Shown piece by piece: positions 1 through 11,427 of a stretch of DNA of 64,000 nucleotides. The translations under genes were made by a program, and so were the position numbers. Source of the stretch: CAZGIF01 sp964526045 (GTDB lineage Bacteria; Patescibacteriota; Gracilibacteria; Absconditabacterales; Absconditicoccaceae); the NCBI GenBank assembly GCA_964526045.1, contig CAZGIF010000001.1, positions 1-64,000 of the forward strand, read 5' to 3'. Under the pieces are notes generated by a model. It ran no database searches. It saw nothing but the letters and a program-made list of their open reading frames with translations, and was not told where the DNA came from. How positions within the stretch are numbered: the stretch's first letter is position 1; every line of letters begins with the position of its first letter.

Positions 1-15
1 TAAAAAAACTAAACA

Positions 16-43
16 TTGACATTTATATTTTATTTTATATAAA
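16..43 (+). promoter_or_regulatory. Sigma-70-like promoter of the lysozyme-like gene
   Basis: TTGACA (16-21) is followed after 16 bases by TATAAA (38-43), in a very AT-rich stretch. The spacing and hexamers match a housekeeping promoter and would start RNA near position 50, upstream of the open frame that ends at 1759. Seen directly; function inferred. Confidence 0.55.
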
Positions 44-100
44 ATATAAAATTTAGATACTATTAATATTTTGAAATATAATACAAACAAAAAAGAATAT

Positions 101-1759
101 TTGGATAAAAAGCTAGATACTACAAATCAAAAGACACAATTTATTATTAAAAATCTTTTTTTTGTTTTGGGTATATTTTTCTTACAATCCTCACAATCTG
201 CAACAATCATCAAATCATATAAACCAATTTCTCTAAAATGAGAAATTGAAATACCTATAAAAAAAACTATAGACACATTATATATGCCACCCAATGAGCC
301 GTTTGGAGCAAACAATCACAGAGAGACACAAAAATTTGGAGATTTAGAGTATGTTGTATCAAAAAGAATTGCATCACATATCTATCACTATTACCATAAC
401 GACAAATATAAACTAGAAAGTGAGCAAATAAATCCAATCGGTCCAGATGACTATTTTTTGGAAGAGGAGAAAATTTTGGAAATTGCAAAAAATCACCCAG
501 ACGTACTTACACAATTATCGTATCAAGATCATGTACGTCTTTTTCGTGAACCTCATAGTTATTCGGCATTAACAAATCACACCATCTACACGCGTGATGG
601 TGAATTCCATATTCCAGATGGTATTCCAACAGACCACCTCGTGCATTTTTTACAACAAATTAGACCATTTTACCACTTGGAATACGAACAGGCTGCTGAT
701 AAGAAGCTTTTTGTTCATAGATATGGAAACTACCCTGATGTGAGCACAGATTATTTGTGGAAAATACGAAACATATGTTGACTTAGTAATAACTTTTGAT
801 GATATTCTCGTGAACAATACACATGGCTTGCATATATTACAAGTCACAACCCAACACCAGATACTGTATTGGAACAAGCAAATACATTACTATCTCAGCA
901 TATTGATTGTATTGATCCATTGTTATTGGCTGATATTTGTATCGCGTGAGATATTGCAACTGATGATATTTTTCCTGATAAACAAAGATATCCTCTCTTC
1001 AAAAACCAATATAATAAACATGCTGTCCAACATCATACACAAGAAATCGTCCAAGCATACCTCAAAATTTTTGGACAAAATAATAAAAATACTGACCCAC
1101 ATCACGTGCTTTTTGATTTGTGTGCAAGACGAATATGATGAAAAGATAAACTTCCTTGAATCCCTGTTTATACAACAACACATGAAACTCCATCTACTGA
1201 GCGAACATCAGAACTACATGCATATTCTCCGTCTGATAAATCACTTATTTTACAAAAACATCTTGCACCATATAGTCATGATAAAGCATTTGTTGCTTTG
1301 GTATACAGTATCATTGCAACCGAAGCATGACACAAGAACATTTCAGGAGTTTTGGCATGAGAGTTTGAGCATACTGCCGTTTTTGTATGAAAAAATATGG
1401 ATTGATCAATTGGAATATTTCAAATCATGCCTGCTATGCTAGCTGAAATAACGCAATGAAAATATTCATACCATGAATACAGACTCAATTTTTTACATCA
1501 ATGTGAATCTATCAGCTATTTATATAAAAAACGACAACTCTGTTTGCAAAAAGCACAAAATGACATACAACTTGCAGTACGTTATTTTTGATCTTTGTGG
1601 GCATATGGAGATTATACACACACAAGTCTAAGCGATCCTTACATAGCAGTCAGAGTAGACTTTTTTATGAGAACAAAAAGTATTCTACAAAAACAACCAC
1701 ATACAACATCTGATCCACTATCACCATATACGCAAACTCTTTTTGAAAAAGAACACTAA
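101..1759 (+). CDS. Secreted lysozyme-like / lytic transglycosylase-like protein
   Basis: The frame is open from 50 to the TAA at 1757-1759 when TGA is Gly; about 552 residues from TTG 101. The first ATG in frame is 284, but the residues before it look like a signal peptide (hydrophobic NLFFVLGIFFLQ followed by SSQSA), so I prefer an upstream non-ATG start such as TTG 101; the exact start is uncertain. Near the C-terminus a Glu in IIATEAG (about residue 408) and, 28 residues on, SIGIFQIMP (436-444) resemble the catalytic Glu and the G-x-FQIMP motif of SLT-type lytic transglycosylases that cut peptidoglycan glycan strands. The rest has no recognised domain. It stands alone, upstream of and convergent with the ligase operon. 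Coding is secure; the enzymatic call is moderate because the spacing between the two motifs is longer than I would expect. Confidence 0.6.
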
Positions 1760-1763
1760 TAAT

Positions 1764-2509
1764 TTAGAGATATGTATATGTAACCTGTATTCACCTTTTG
1801 ATAAGTACATTATAGAAAATAGCAGCTTGTTCGGGTGATCTAGTAGTTCGTACAGCAGCATGAGTAAAAGAATAGTCTTCATATTGTGTAAAAATAAGAG
1901 TTTCACCAGTTATTGAGGTTTCATCAAATTCAATTTGGGTGTTTTTAGTCGTATAAACGACAGGTAAAAATCATAATGACATCTTATGCAGTCATACACC
2001 AAAGCAGTCCCTAAATATCAAGCAATATTAGCAGACTTTCATCTAGAAAAAACCTGAACATCATGGGAGAGACCATACAAAAAATACTCATACTCAAGAA
2101 TATATCACAAAGAGAGATTCTTAATACGAATAGTTGTGTCGTATGCTCTATACCCAAGTTGAAAATTTCAAGTGTGCATCTTACAAACTGCTCATCACAC
2201 TAGCTTGTCTCACTTCCAGAGTCAGAGCAAAGTATATGTTCTTCATTTTTTTTGTCAGAACTTTATTTTTTTTGCTATATTATAAACATGTGGATTTTCT
2301 TTTGATTCTATAAAAGAAGTATATAAAGCAATAAAAGAACAAAATTGGTCAGAATCTACAACAACATCTTGGAGAGTTAAAGTAATATCTTTTGAATTCT
2401 CATATGAATTTCGTTGTTTTAATATGGCATATTTTTGTTTTCAAAAAATTTTTTTCAAAGATATATCTTCGTTTTTCATATGCCAGAAAACGTTCTTATA
2501 AATATTCAT
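1764..2509 (-). CDS. Acetyltransferase-like protein, frameshifted
   Basis: Last gene of the minus-strand operon, starting 18 bases after the stop of the ATP-grasp/DUF1704 gene. One frame runs from ATG 2509 to TAA 1910-1912. A second frame, ending at TAA 1764-1766, carries the more protein-like C-terminus (LPVVYTTKNTQIEF onward). Joining them near a TTTTT run around 1960-1970 (a -1 shift, or one missing T) gives one protein of about 247 residues. The middle part (LWKGDKLVGGAV, then a Gly-rich SRGKSANIAGY segment) is reminiscent of GNAT/FemAB acyltransferase folds, which accompany ATP-grasp peptide ligases in known amidoligase operons, but no diagnostic motif is certain. Either a genuine broken gene, a slippage event or an assembly indel. 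Convergent with the lysozyme-like gene, 4 bases apart. Confidence 0.5.
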
Positions 2510-2527
2510 ATCCCAATAGTAGCAAAA

Positions 2528-5104
2528 TTAAAAAATATATCATATGTCACTCACTTTGATTTTTCATAACATAAGCTGCTGTATGTCTCACCCATCTTGG
2601 ACAAATTGTTGTATTATCTTATATCAATCAAGATAAACTTTATCTTTGATATATGCTGTTCAAGGATGAACAATATGTGTTTGCTGTATTCACTTTTTGA
2701 ACTTAAGTGTTCTATTGAAAAGTGCAAGTAATTTATTTCATGAATAGTATGCTCATTTTTCTGTTTCGTTTATAAAGGATACTAAATCTTGGAATGAAAG
2801 CTCTTTAGACCTATACAAATAGATATAATTTCTATAAATATTATAGTTGACATATGCAGGTATTTTGGATTGTAAATATTTTTCACTCATCCAAATAGCT
2901 AACCCCTCTTCATCAGTAATATATCATGCAGTTCCTTTTTGGAAAATATGTCGTCACGTTTTTTGGGCATTAAGATATCTTGTGAGATGAACATCAACTT
3001 CATGAACCAATTTAGAATCAAGCTCTTTTTCTCTAAAAAAACTTCTTGTATTGCTCAATAGTCTAATAAAAGGCTTCCCCTTTTTGTATAAAACAGCAAT
3101 TCTCGAAAGTGCCGTTGTTGTAGTTAGTACCTCGACATGCGGCATTTTTTTGTGTTCTAAGTATTCTTTTACGAGAGGATAGACCATATGAATTCCCATA
3201 ATTTGTCACATATCATTATGAGTCCATCCTTTAGGTTCTTTGATTTTATTGATAGCTTCTTGGAGATATTTTTTATTCATACTTCAATAATACTTTTGAT
3301 TGAGAGTTTCAATTGCAACAAGATCTTGTTTTTTATACGCCCATACGAGTCAGATTTTAATTTTTATTTCGTCTAACTTTTGGTACAAGATCGTAGCAAA
3401 TGGAGAAGCAAAATAATTGCTTGGATATGTGTCTGTTATTCTTTTTCGTTCATCTTCTCGCAGAGCAATAATATTATTTTTGGGGTAAACATAGGTAAAT
3501 ATTGGATCATACTTTCACCCATGACTAACAAACATATCAAACTCTTCCAAATAATTTGAAGGTTTGAGACACTTTTTTAGATTTACTCTTTTATATAAAT
3601 CATGTAACTTCTGATCAAAGATTTGTAATTCATCCAATTCATGAGAAAAAATTTTATCTGACCCAAAAAATTTACTTTTTGCATGAGTTTTATGAACTGA
3701 TTTGATAAGAACGTCCTGCAATTGATTTGCTCATAAACTAATTTTGTTTCAAGACAATCCTTTACTCAACAAAACGTCCGTCGTTATTTTGAAGGTGCTA
3801 TCTGGCAAGTGAATTGCGACTTTTTTGAGATTTCATAATTTTTTGGCAATTGAGGTAGACACATAAGTTCTCTTTTTTTGTGGATTTACGACTGCAATTG
3901 CTTCAATTTGCTTGGTTAAAGGACCAACTTGTGTTTGTAACAATGCCTTTTGAGATAAAAAAAGAATTTTAGTATGAGATCAAACAGATTTAGTATTCGT
4001 AAACAAACTTTTGGCAATCTCTACTCATTTTTCTGGTGTTTTTATTTTGATATCATGTATTTTTTCCATTATTTTGGCGAGGGGTTTTTGCGTTATATTT
4101 TGTATTTCAATTCCTACTCTTCCATTTACTTCCAACAATTTTGGTTCTTCTTCGGTGATAACCCAATCCACTCAAATATATCACATATTGACAAAATATT
4201 GAGCGTTTGAAGAATAAAGTAAAATATCGTTCCGATATGGAATTATTTTATGATGAAAATGTTTGTATTCTGGCAAAAATTTTGACTTATAGTAAGTTCA
4301 GTTCAAAAACATACTTTGTATAGCTCACGTCCCCATATCAATACCAAAACCAATTCCTCACTGTGCAAGATTTGCCTTACCTCACGATTCTGGAGTAGGC
4401 ATTCTAAGCATCGCTGCAATTGGTACCAAATTAAACAAAACAACTCTAATATCAGCAAGACCAAATGTGCAAAATGCATCAAATCCGCTTCCAGCAATCA
4501 ATGTTTCCTCTACCAAAATAGTATCTGGCGAATGTCATAAGGTATATTGTCCATCCAAAATACCAAATAACATTTGTTTGAAGGTATGATCATCGATTCG
4601 TTGTTTACCTATCAAGAATTCATGAGGGGTAATGTTATCAAGAAAAGCTACATCTCCAGCAAAAAAACCACGAACATTTTTTGAGATATCTAGAGCCTTT
4701 TGTGTGTATTTCTCCAAAAAAGAAAGAGGCACCTCTAGATTTTTATGTCAAGAGATCTTGTTTTTTAGATTTTGTTTTGAATTTTGTTTTTGGCTCTGGA
4801 TAGTCTCTTGTAGAGGTTGTTCTATTTTTCTTGCTCACTTGACTATAAAAATTCCATTTCATTTACTTCACCTATTTGGTTTAATGACAAATTTTCCATT
4901 TCAAATTGTAGAAAAGTCTGTTTCAAAGAGTTCTTGCCTATTCAAAATACGTTTGTATGTTTTTGGCACAGGAATACCTCTTTGTCAAAGAAAGTCTTTT
5001 GTTTTTGACTTATCATGGACAAAACGAATTTGTTTTTTTGGATTGTGTTTTTTGATGTAACGGAGATTTCTTGCATTGAGTCACAAAATTCCAAAATTGA
5101 ACAT
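2528..5104 (-). CDS. ATP-grasp (RimK-like) ligase fused to DUF1704 putative zinc peptidase
   Basis: 858 residues, ATG to TAA. The N-terminus (ILGLNARNLRYIK, then RGIPVPK and FVIKPNRGSKGNGI) matches the alpha-L-glutamate-ligase-like ATP-grasp family, which joins amino acids to peptides using ATP. Further ATP-grasp signatures follow (KANLAQGGIGFGID; LLEVNGRVGIEIQN). The C-terminal half is DUF1704: HEVDVHLTRYLN with HExxxH (H701, E702, H706) and the downstream ITDEEGLAIWMSEKY, equivalent to the QEGLA motif of the flavohemoglobin-expression-modulating family, thought to be gluzincin-like metallopeptidases. Usually these are separate proteins; here ligase and hydrolase are one chain. It lies 27 bases after the 7TM gene and before the acetyltransferase-like gene, so the four are probably one transcript. 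Function inferred: making, trimming or exchanging a peptide modification in the envelope. Several motif glycines are TGA. Confidence 0.85.
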
Positions 5105-5131
5105 TGTATCATGTAGAAATAAAAACGATGT

Positions 5132-6757
5132 TTATTTTTTTTTGTTAAGTGTTTTTTTGAAATAGGCAAGAATTATAGGCCAGAAACGAATATATTCTGT
5201 TACTTGAAGTCATGTAAATTTTCAAAATGCTGCTACCAAAAACAAAAGTAAGAAAATATACCATGTATTTATCAAAAAGAAATATTGCAATGGAGTATGG
5301 TCAAACAACAAATACATTCAATAACTCAAAGCCATAAACCATAAACACTGTTTGACTTGTGTAAATGTGAACATAGATTTAATATCTCAAAATACTTTTT
5401 TTGTACACAAAGGAATCAACAAAAAACACAAAAGGAACGTCGCTTCATGTATTGCACCAAAAGACAGTTGATAAGAAGTATAATGCAAAAGAGATCATAC
5501 AACAACAATACTTATAATCGTATATACGAGCATATATATTCATATTTTGGCATAAATGAGAAAAGTAACTTTTTCGAAAAGCGCTTTGGTTATAATATGT
5601 GCTAGCAATGCAAACAAAAACAATGTTGCACTAATTTTGATTCACACAACATGTAAACTCACAGCAAAAAACAGTGGATAATACAATCCGAAACTAGTAA
5701 TTCAAACAATTTGTTTCAAAAACACCAAAATGGCTATACACAAAACAGCAATATAAATATATCATATATATGAAAAATCAACTCCATAATAAATCAATGA
5801 ATCAATAAGTCTTCCAAAAGAATATTGTCGTCATATATCATCAAACTGTAAGTTTTCTGTATACAGAGCTATATCTGTTGTATCTTTCCCTATAGAAATA
5901 TTATACAAGTAGTCTTTGAGTCCATCTTCTTGAATCAAAAAGACATTCTGTCTTTGTGCCTGATACATAAATGGCGCAAGAAACTTTCTTGTTAACGTAC
6001 TGTCTATGGTATTAATTATTATTATTTCTTTTTGTGAAATATCGACTCATTCTGATTCAAAATAAGCAAGTATATCAAAAATAAGTGAATAGTTTTGTAA
6101 ATAAACAAAAATAAGCTGACTTTGTTGGACGCTGTTTTTTATCTCTTCTAGCTGTGGTTTGATTGTTTGTAAGTCTTTGGTATTAGCATCCAAAATCAAC
6201 GTCGAAAAAAATATATCGTTCTCTTGTATATTATCTAAAAGTCCAAAGTTGTACTCTTGCAGAAATTTCCCAATATATACACCTACATCCTCGAAGACTC
6301 TAATCACTTTTGTTTGTTCTAATACACAATTATCATAGGTTATGTCAGCTTTTATTTCGTACAATCCAACATCAGGGAAAGCATAATATAATTCTGCATT
6401 CTCATTGAGGACAACATTTACCTGTTTTCCTTGATAATAAAGAGTAAATAGTCACGTATACTGCTGTATTATATCTCCTGATTGTTGTGTCAAAGAGGTC
6501 ACATAATGGTTTGTAACATCACGTTTTATGCTATCAGATCATTGAATAGTTAATTTGTATTGTGAACAAATATCTTCCTGTGCCCCGGTAGAAATATCAT
6601 TGAGGGTTGGAGCAAGTGATTGTCCAAATGTAACAGATCATAACAACAAAAATACATATGAGAGTATCAACGTACACATCAAAAACATAAAATTTTTGGC
6701 AAGTCTTTTTGATGACTTTTTTGAGATAGGCAAAGATGTAGCGAGGAACTGAAACAT
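5132..6757 (-). CDS. Multi-pass membrane protein of the 7TM/transglutaminase-associated (UUP1-like) family
   Basis: 541 residues, ATG 6757 to TAA 5132-5134. An N-terminal membrane anchor (residues 23-42) is followed by an extracytoplasmic region of about 270 residues and then at least six hydrophobic helices in the C-terminal half (for example DIYIAVLCIAILVFL-like, ITSFGLYYPLFFAVSL, ATLFLFALLAHII). The phrase GLYYPLFFAVSL and the layout resemble the 7TM domain found fused to inactive transglutaminase (PF14402-type), known to travel with RimK-like ATP-grasp proteins in amidoligase operons. The soluble part here does not show transglutaminase Cys/His motifs. Directly follows the DUF58 gene (10 bases) and precedes the ATP-grasp/DUF1704 gene (27 bases). 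Family call moderate; membrane topology clear. A start upstream of ATG 6757 would overlap DUF58. Confidence 0.7.
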
Positions 6758-6767
6758 AAGAAGTAAC

Positions 6768-7484
6768 TTATCAAATAATAAAAGATGTACACGGGAAAGA
6801 AACGGATTTCGTTTTGAGAGAATATGCATCGTAATTGAATCATCACATCTCAGAAATACGAATATGTCATGCAAATACACTATGGATAACAGACAATGCA
6901 GTCAGTTTTTTTTTTATTGTTGTATTCCGAGAGAGAAAATCACTAAAAAGAAATATAATACGTTTTTGTGGTTTTTGAAGTGCCTGAATAACATATTGCT
7001 CTAACGACGAAGTGTATGTTTTGCTTGTATCTAGTATGTGTGAAATATCGATCTGCTGACTATGTGTACGAGATTGAGAATTTGCAAGTTGATGCAAGGG
7101 CTTGATTATTCAACGATGATTATACGTTATCTGCAAAGGCAGTCTATAACGAATAGCAAATAACTGACACGTAGAGAGAATATCTTGAATTTGTAGCCAG
7201 ATAAGACGATCATGTCATGTAGACCAATTGGGATTTATATCACAAAACACATCTATATGAACATCTGTTTCTTCGAGCAATTGGAATGTCATCAGCTCGT
7301 GAGATGTAGTTCATTGTAACTTGGCACTCGCTTTTCGATCAATACGTTTTGCACTATCTCATGGTGCATATGGGCGTGCATCTATTTTCTCATATCATTC
7401 TCATGAACGACGACTTTGCCGTTGTCCATACCATTCACCTTGTACTTGTTTGCGTATCTGACGCAACAACACAGAAATGTCCAT
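6768..7484 (-). CDS. DUF58 domain protein
   Basis: 238 residues, ATG 7484 to TAA 6768-6770. The segment RRSGEGYEKIDARPYAPGDSA followed by KRIDRKASAK matches the DUF58 signature (Gly-x-Arg/Glu ... Pro-Gly-Asp ... Arg-x-Ile-Asp-Trp-Lys-x-x-Ala, with Arg in place of Trp here). DUF58 proteins have a von Willebrand A-like fold and usually sit beside MoxR ATPases or transglutaminase-related membrane proteins; no MoxR gene is in the window. It opens the minus-strand operon, divergent from the TSP3-repeat gene across 134 bases (7485-7618), and lies 10 bases upstream of the 7TM gene. In the C-terminal part FLFSDFLS is consistent with a vWA-like strand. A role in assembling or regulating the membrane ligase complex is inference. 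Confidence 0.8.
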
Positions 7485-7618
7485 AGATTAGCTACCAGAA
7501 TAAATCAAATATGACTTTGCATGTATCTTTGGTATAGATTTTTTGCACAATAGACAAAAGTCAGTATTATTAAGACAATAATATAAAAATATACTTTATT
7601 TGCAAGCTACAAGCTCTT

Positions 7619-10600
7619 ATGCATCTACGTTCTTTTTTTGTCTGAATAGGAGTCTGGGTACTCTTTATAATAGGTTTATGCTGATCAATTCCGCAATTTA
7701 CATTTTGACAGCAAACACAAAGTAGATATGACAAAAGTTTTGTAGAAAAAGTACAAGAATATGGTATTGACATACAAACCATACAAAATCAAGCATCTGT
7801 TTCACGTTATGAAGTAGCGAGGTTGTTAAATTTGGTAGAATGTAAAGACTGTCTTGACCCAAATCAATCAATGATACAAAATTACACACTCCCCTTTTGG
7901 TCAAACTTTATAACACTACCATGAAGAGACTTTCAAGATATAGATTTTGAACAATGACTACGAGAGTGAGATTCGTATTATTATTGTGTTGCATATGTAT
8001 GAGATCAAGAATATATGAGATGATACCCGCTTCAAACGAGTCCTGTATGTCGTTGAGGATTTTGTGGTGAAAGACCAATCACCAAAGCTGAATTTATACA
8101 AGTAGTTATCAATATTGCAGAAAAATACATCTATGAAAATTATAGAACCGATCGATCCCAAATCTATGAATGGAAAAATAGTCTTGAACAGTCATCCTAC
8201 GCATCCAAGAACCTTACAGTGGAAGATATAAATACTATAGATATAGCGTATAAACAATGTAGCAACGCAAACTGTCGTCTCAATACACGTTATGAATTTG
8301 AGACATATCTCAAATTTTGTATGTTCAACCTCGAAAGCTGTCAGTTTTCATCTTTTGGATGGATCAAAGAAAACTATCGACCGGTATCTGAGCTAAATAT
8401 CATGCAACAAGAACGTCTTTTACCTCTTTGAGATACTCCTCAAGACGATATTCATCAACCCGTAAATGGTGCGTATGTTGTTGATGTTTTGTGAGAATTA
8501 CACAAAAAAGTATGATGTGTTCTGGATGGAGACTATGATTGTGATGGTATTCCAAATCCAGAGGATAGTTGTATTCGTACCTATAACCCATCTCAAAATG
8601 ATCGAGATAATGATGGAATTGGAGATGTATGTGATAATGATATCGATAATGATGGACAACTAAATCCTGTCGGAATTGTCGACGATGGATGAGTTGTTGT
8701 TGTCGAATTATATGACGACACAACAGATCCAACGCTTTTTTCTCAGCAAGAAACACCCAACCAACAACCACAACAACCCGTACAAAATACTGGAAATACA
8801 AATACAAACCCTCAAACAAATCCAGACTGATCAAATCAAGAACCAAATACTTCAACAGGATCTACTCCACAGTGAAATTTACAACAATCATCTACACCCA
8901 AAAACAACAAAAATCATAGTCTAACACTGTGGACGTCAGCACAATGAGCTTGAGCATGATTAACACATGGATTTGTGCCAACTATTTGAGGTCAAAGTGA
9001 TAAAATTATGCGAGATTTTGGTGACGGAACAGTAGCATATACGAGTTCTACTCGCCATACATACATCAACAAAGGAACATATGTTGTCACAACAACATCT
9101 CAAAACAATCAATGAAAAGCAATTGCAAAAATGACAGTTCATATACCACAAGCAATACAAGATCCATATTGACTGGCAATAACATCACGTACTATCAGCT
9201 CAGCTCAGCCATATCAAACAACATTATGAACCCAAACATTCACATCACAAGAAAGCACGTCCAACGCAAATATACATCGATACATCAACAACCAAAAAAC
9301 ACAAGAATCCACATTGGAAGAATCTTATAAATTCATCTGACAAGAAGCTGGTCAATATGCAATTCAAGCACGTTTGGTACGCAATGGAACACTAGTTGGA
9401 CTCAGTCAATATACGACAGACATTTGACAATTTATACAGCGTGGTAGTATCATCACAACAGACACACTCAACGCAACTGTATGACAAACCGTTCGTATTA
9501 GTACGCAAAGAAGCTGACGAGAACCCAACGATGTTGCTTCTATACAATGGTTTGACTCTAAAGAATCTATTGCTACATCATGAATCAATCTAGAATATAG
9601 TTTTGACACACCGTGAAACAAAATCATCAGGCAAGAAATTCGTTTTGTGGATGGAGCAATACATAGCAATATACTTACAATACACATAGCTGCAAATACA
9701 AGTAACGCGACATCTTATACAACACTCTCACTACCCAAGTCAATATGAAAAGCTTGAGAAGAATTTACAATCGTCCCCTGATTAACAAATTTTTTGTCAG
9801 AAAATATACAAAATATAACAATAGATTATGGAGATGGAACAAAAGATACACTATCATTTGAACAACTCAACACACCTCTTGAACACACGTATGCCAGGGC
9901 ATGAGTTTTTAGTCCTCTTGTGACAATTAATACTAAAACATGTGCAACCTTTCAGGCGCAAGCAACGATTCGTATCGAACCTTGAGTTAATTGTTTGGAT
10001 GCTAAACTCTCAAATACACTTGGTCAATTTAGATGTGATATGGATCAAGACGGTACTCCAGACATTTGTGATAGTGATATTGATGGAGATGGTATTCCGA
10101 ACCAACAATGACTAATTCTTTTTGAAAATCAAGATTGTTCTTATGGACAAATAAACGATTGAGACAATACGTGACTTGATACAGATATAGATGGAGATTG
10201 AATTCCAAATATCCGCGATAGTGATATTGATGGTGATTGAATTCCGAACGACAAAGACCCCGATATGGATGGTGACTGAATCCCTAACACAAAAGACGTT
10301 GACATCGATGGGGATGGGATCCCAAACGCACAAGATTCGAATCCAAATGGAAACCCAAATGGAACGGACCAGACAACAACCCCACTTCCAACAACACCCG
10401 ATATTGATGGAGATGGCATTGCAAACGTAGCTAGAACATGAAAAATACCAAAAAATATAAATCCTGACGCGTATAATGTATCATCGTGTAGTCTAGATGC
10501 GACTCCTTTTTGAGAACCTGAGACAGATCAAAGTCAAACGAACATATCAACACCGACACCTGATGATATAGACTGAGATGGCATACCCAATGACAAAGAC

Positions 10601-11344
10601 CCAGATATGGATGGTGATTGAATAGCAAATCCTCTTGATGGTGATACTGACGGTGACTGAATAGATAATCCATCAGATGAAGATAGCGACAATGACGGAA
10701 TCAAAAACAACGATGACGATACCCCACTTGGAGATAGTGACCTTGCCTTATTGGACAGGGACAATGACGGCATCTTGGATATCAATGACACATGTCCCTT
10801 GCAACCAGAAACATACAATGGTATTGGAGATATTGATTGATGTCCAGAACCAGATACCGATTGAGATGGTCTCATAGATGAGATTGATAAGTGTATCAAT
10901 GATCCAGAAAACGTCAACGGCTTGCAAGACACCGATGGCTGTCCAGAACTAGATACCGATTGAGACTGAATTCTTGATAAAGATGACTTTTGTCCACTCT
11001 TACCAGAAAACTTCAACTGATACCAGGATCTTGATGGTTGTCCAGAACTTGGAGCGTTAGACCCATGTTTTGAGTTTCCAGAGATTCCACAATGATTTGT
11101 AGCTGCATGAACATGCAATCAATGTCCATGTCCATATGCAGACTTTGGATGAGAACTCAATCAATCTGACAAAGTCAGAGCCGTCCTCAAAAACAAACTA
11201 TGAACCAAAATTTATGGAGAATCTTCACCTTACGAAGTACGTCTTCAAGAACTTTTCGGTACAACTACCAACCAAGATCAATCTCAAACATGATCAGCGT
11301 CACAAACGTGATCGGGGTCAGATACGATTTTGAGTTGAAGTTAG
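7619..11344 (+). CDS. Large secreted protein with PKD-like and thrombospondin type 3 calcium-binding repeats
   Basis: 1241 residues, ATG to TAG, uninterrupted when TGA is Gly. Residues 1-31 form a signal peptide (FFVGIGVWVLFIIGLCGS). An N-terminal region contains RYEVARLLNLVECKDC and ITKAEFIQVV, weakly like S-layer-homology elements. A first calcium-binding block (DGDYDCDGIPN, DNDGIGDVCDNDIDNDG) is at about 298-350. A Pro/Gln/Asn-rich linker leads to PKD-like domains (DFGDGTVAY about 460; IDYGDGTKD about 740). From about 800 to 1145 there is a long run of DxDxDGI(P/A)N repeats ending in Cys-rich DTDGCPEL units, the classic TSP3 pattern that binds many Ca2+ ions. The tail is Gln/Ser/Thr rich with no sortase motif visible. 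Divergent from the ligase operon. Probably a rigid calcium-stabilised surface or matrix protein. Confidence 0.9.
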
Positions 11345-11361
11345 GAAAGGTTAGAAATAAG

Positions 11362-11402
11362 AAAATCACCACTGACCTGATTTGGTAGTGGTGATTTTTT
11401 TT
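11362..11402 (+). terminator. Rho-independent terminator after the TSP3 protein gene
   Basis: The inverted repeat AAATCACCACT (from 11363) and AGTGGTGATTT (from 11386) has a 12-base loop and is followed by a run of T to 11402. It sits 18 bases after the TAG of the plus-strand gene. It does not overlap the minus-strand gene that stops at 11428. Confidence 0.8.
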
Positions 11403-11427
11403 GTTAGTAGTTGATAACTATTAATCA

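Noticed and set aside
810..1442. 210-codon standard-code open frame on plus
   Set aside because: It overlaps the table-25 frame 101-1759, which has the signal peptide and FQIMP motif; the other frame has no protein-like features.
7485..7618. Short minus-strand frame of about 35 codons ending at TAA just before the DUF58 start
   Set aside because: No start codon and it covers the divergent promoter region; no family features.
8400..8855. 151-codon open frame on the minus strand inside the TSP3-repeat gene
   Set aside because: It is a shadow of the repetitive GAT/GGA coding sequence; the plus-strand frame has signal peptide and recognisable domains, the minus one His/Tyr-rich nonsense.
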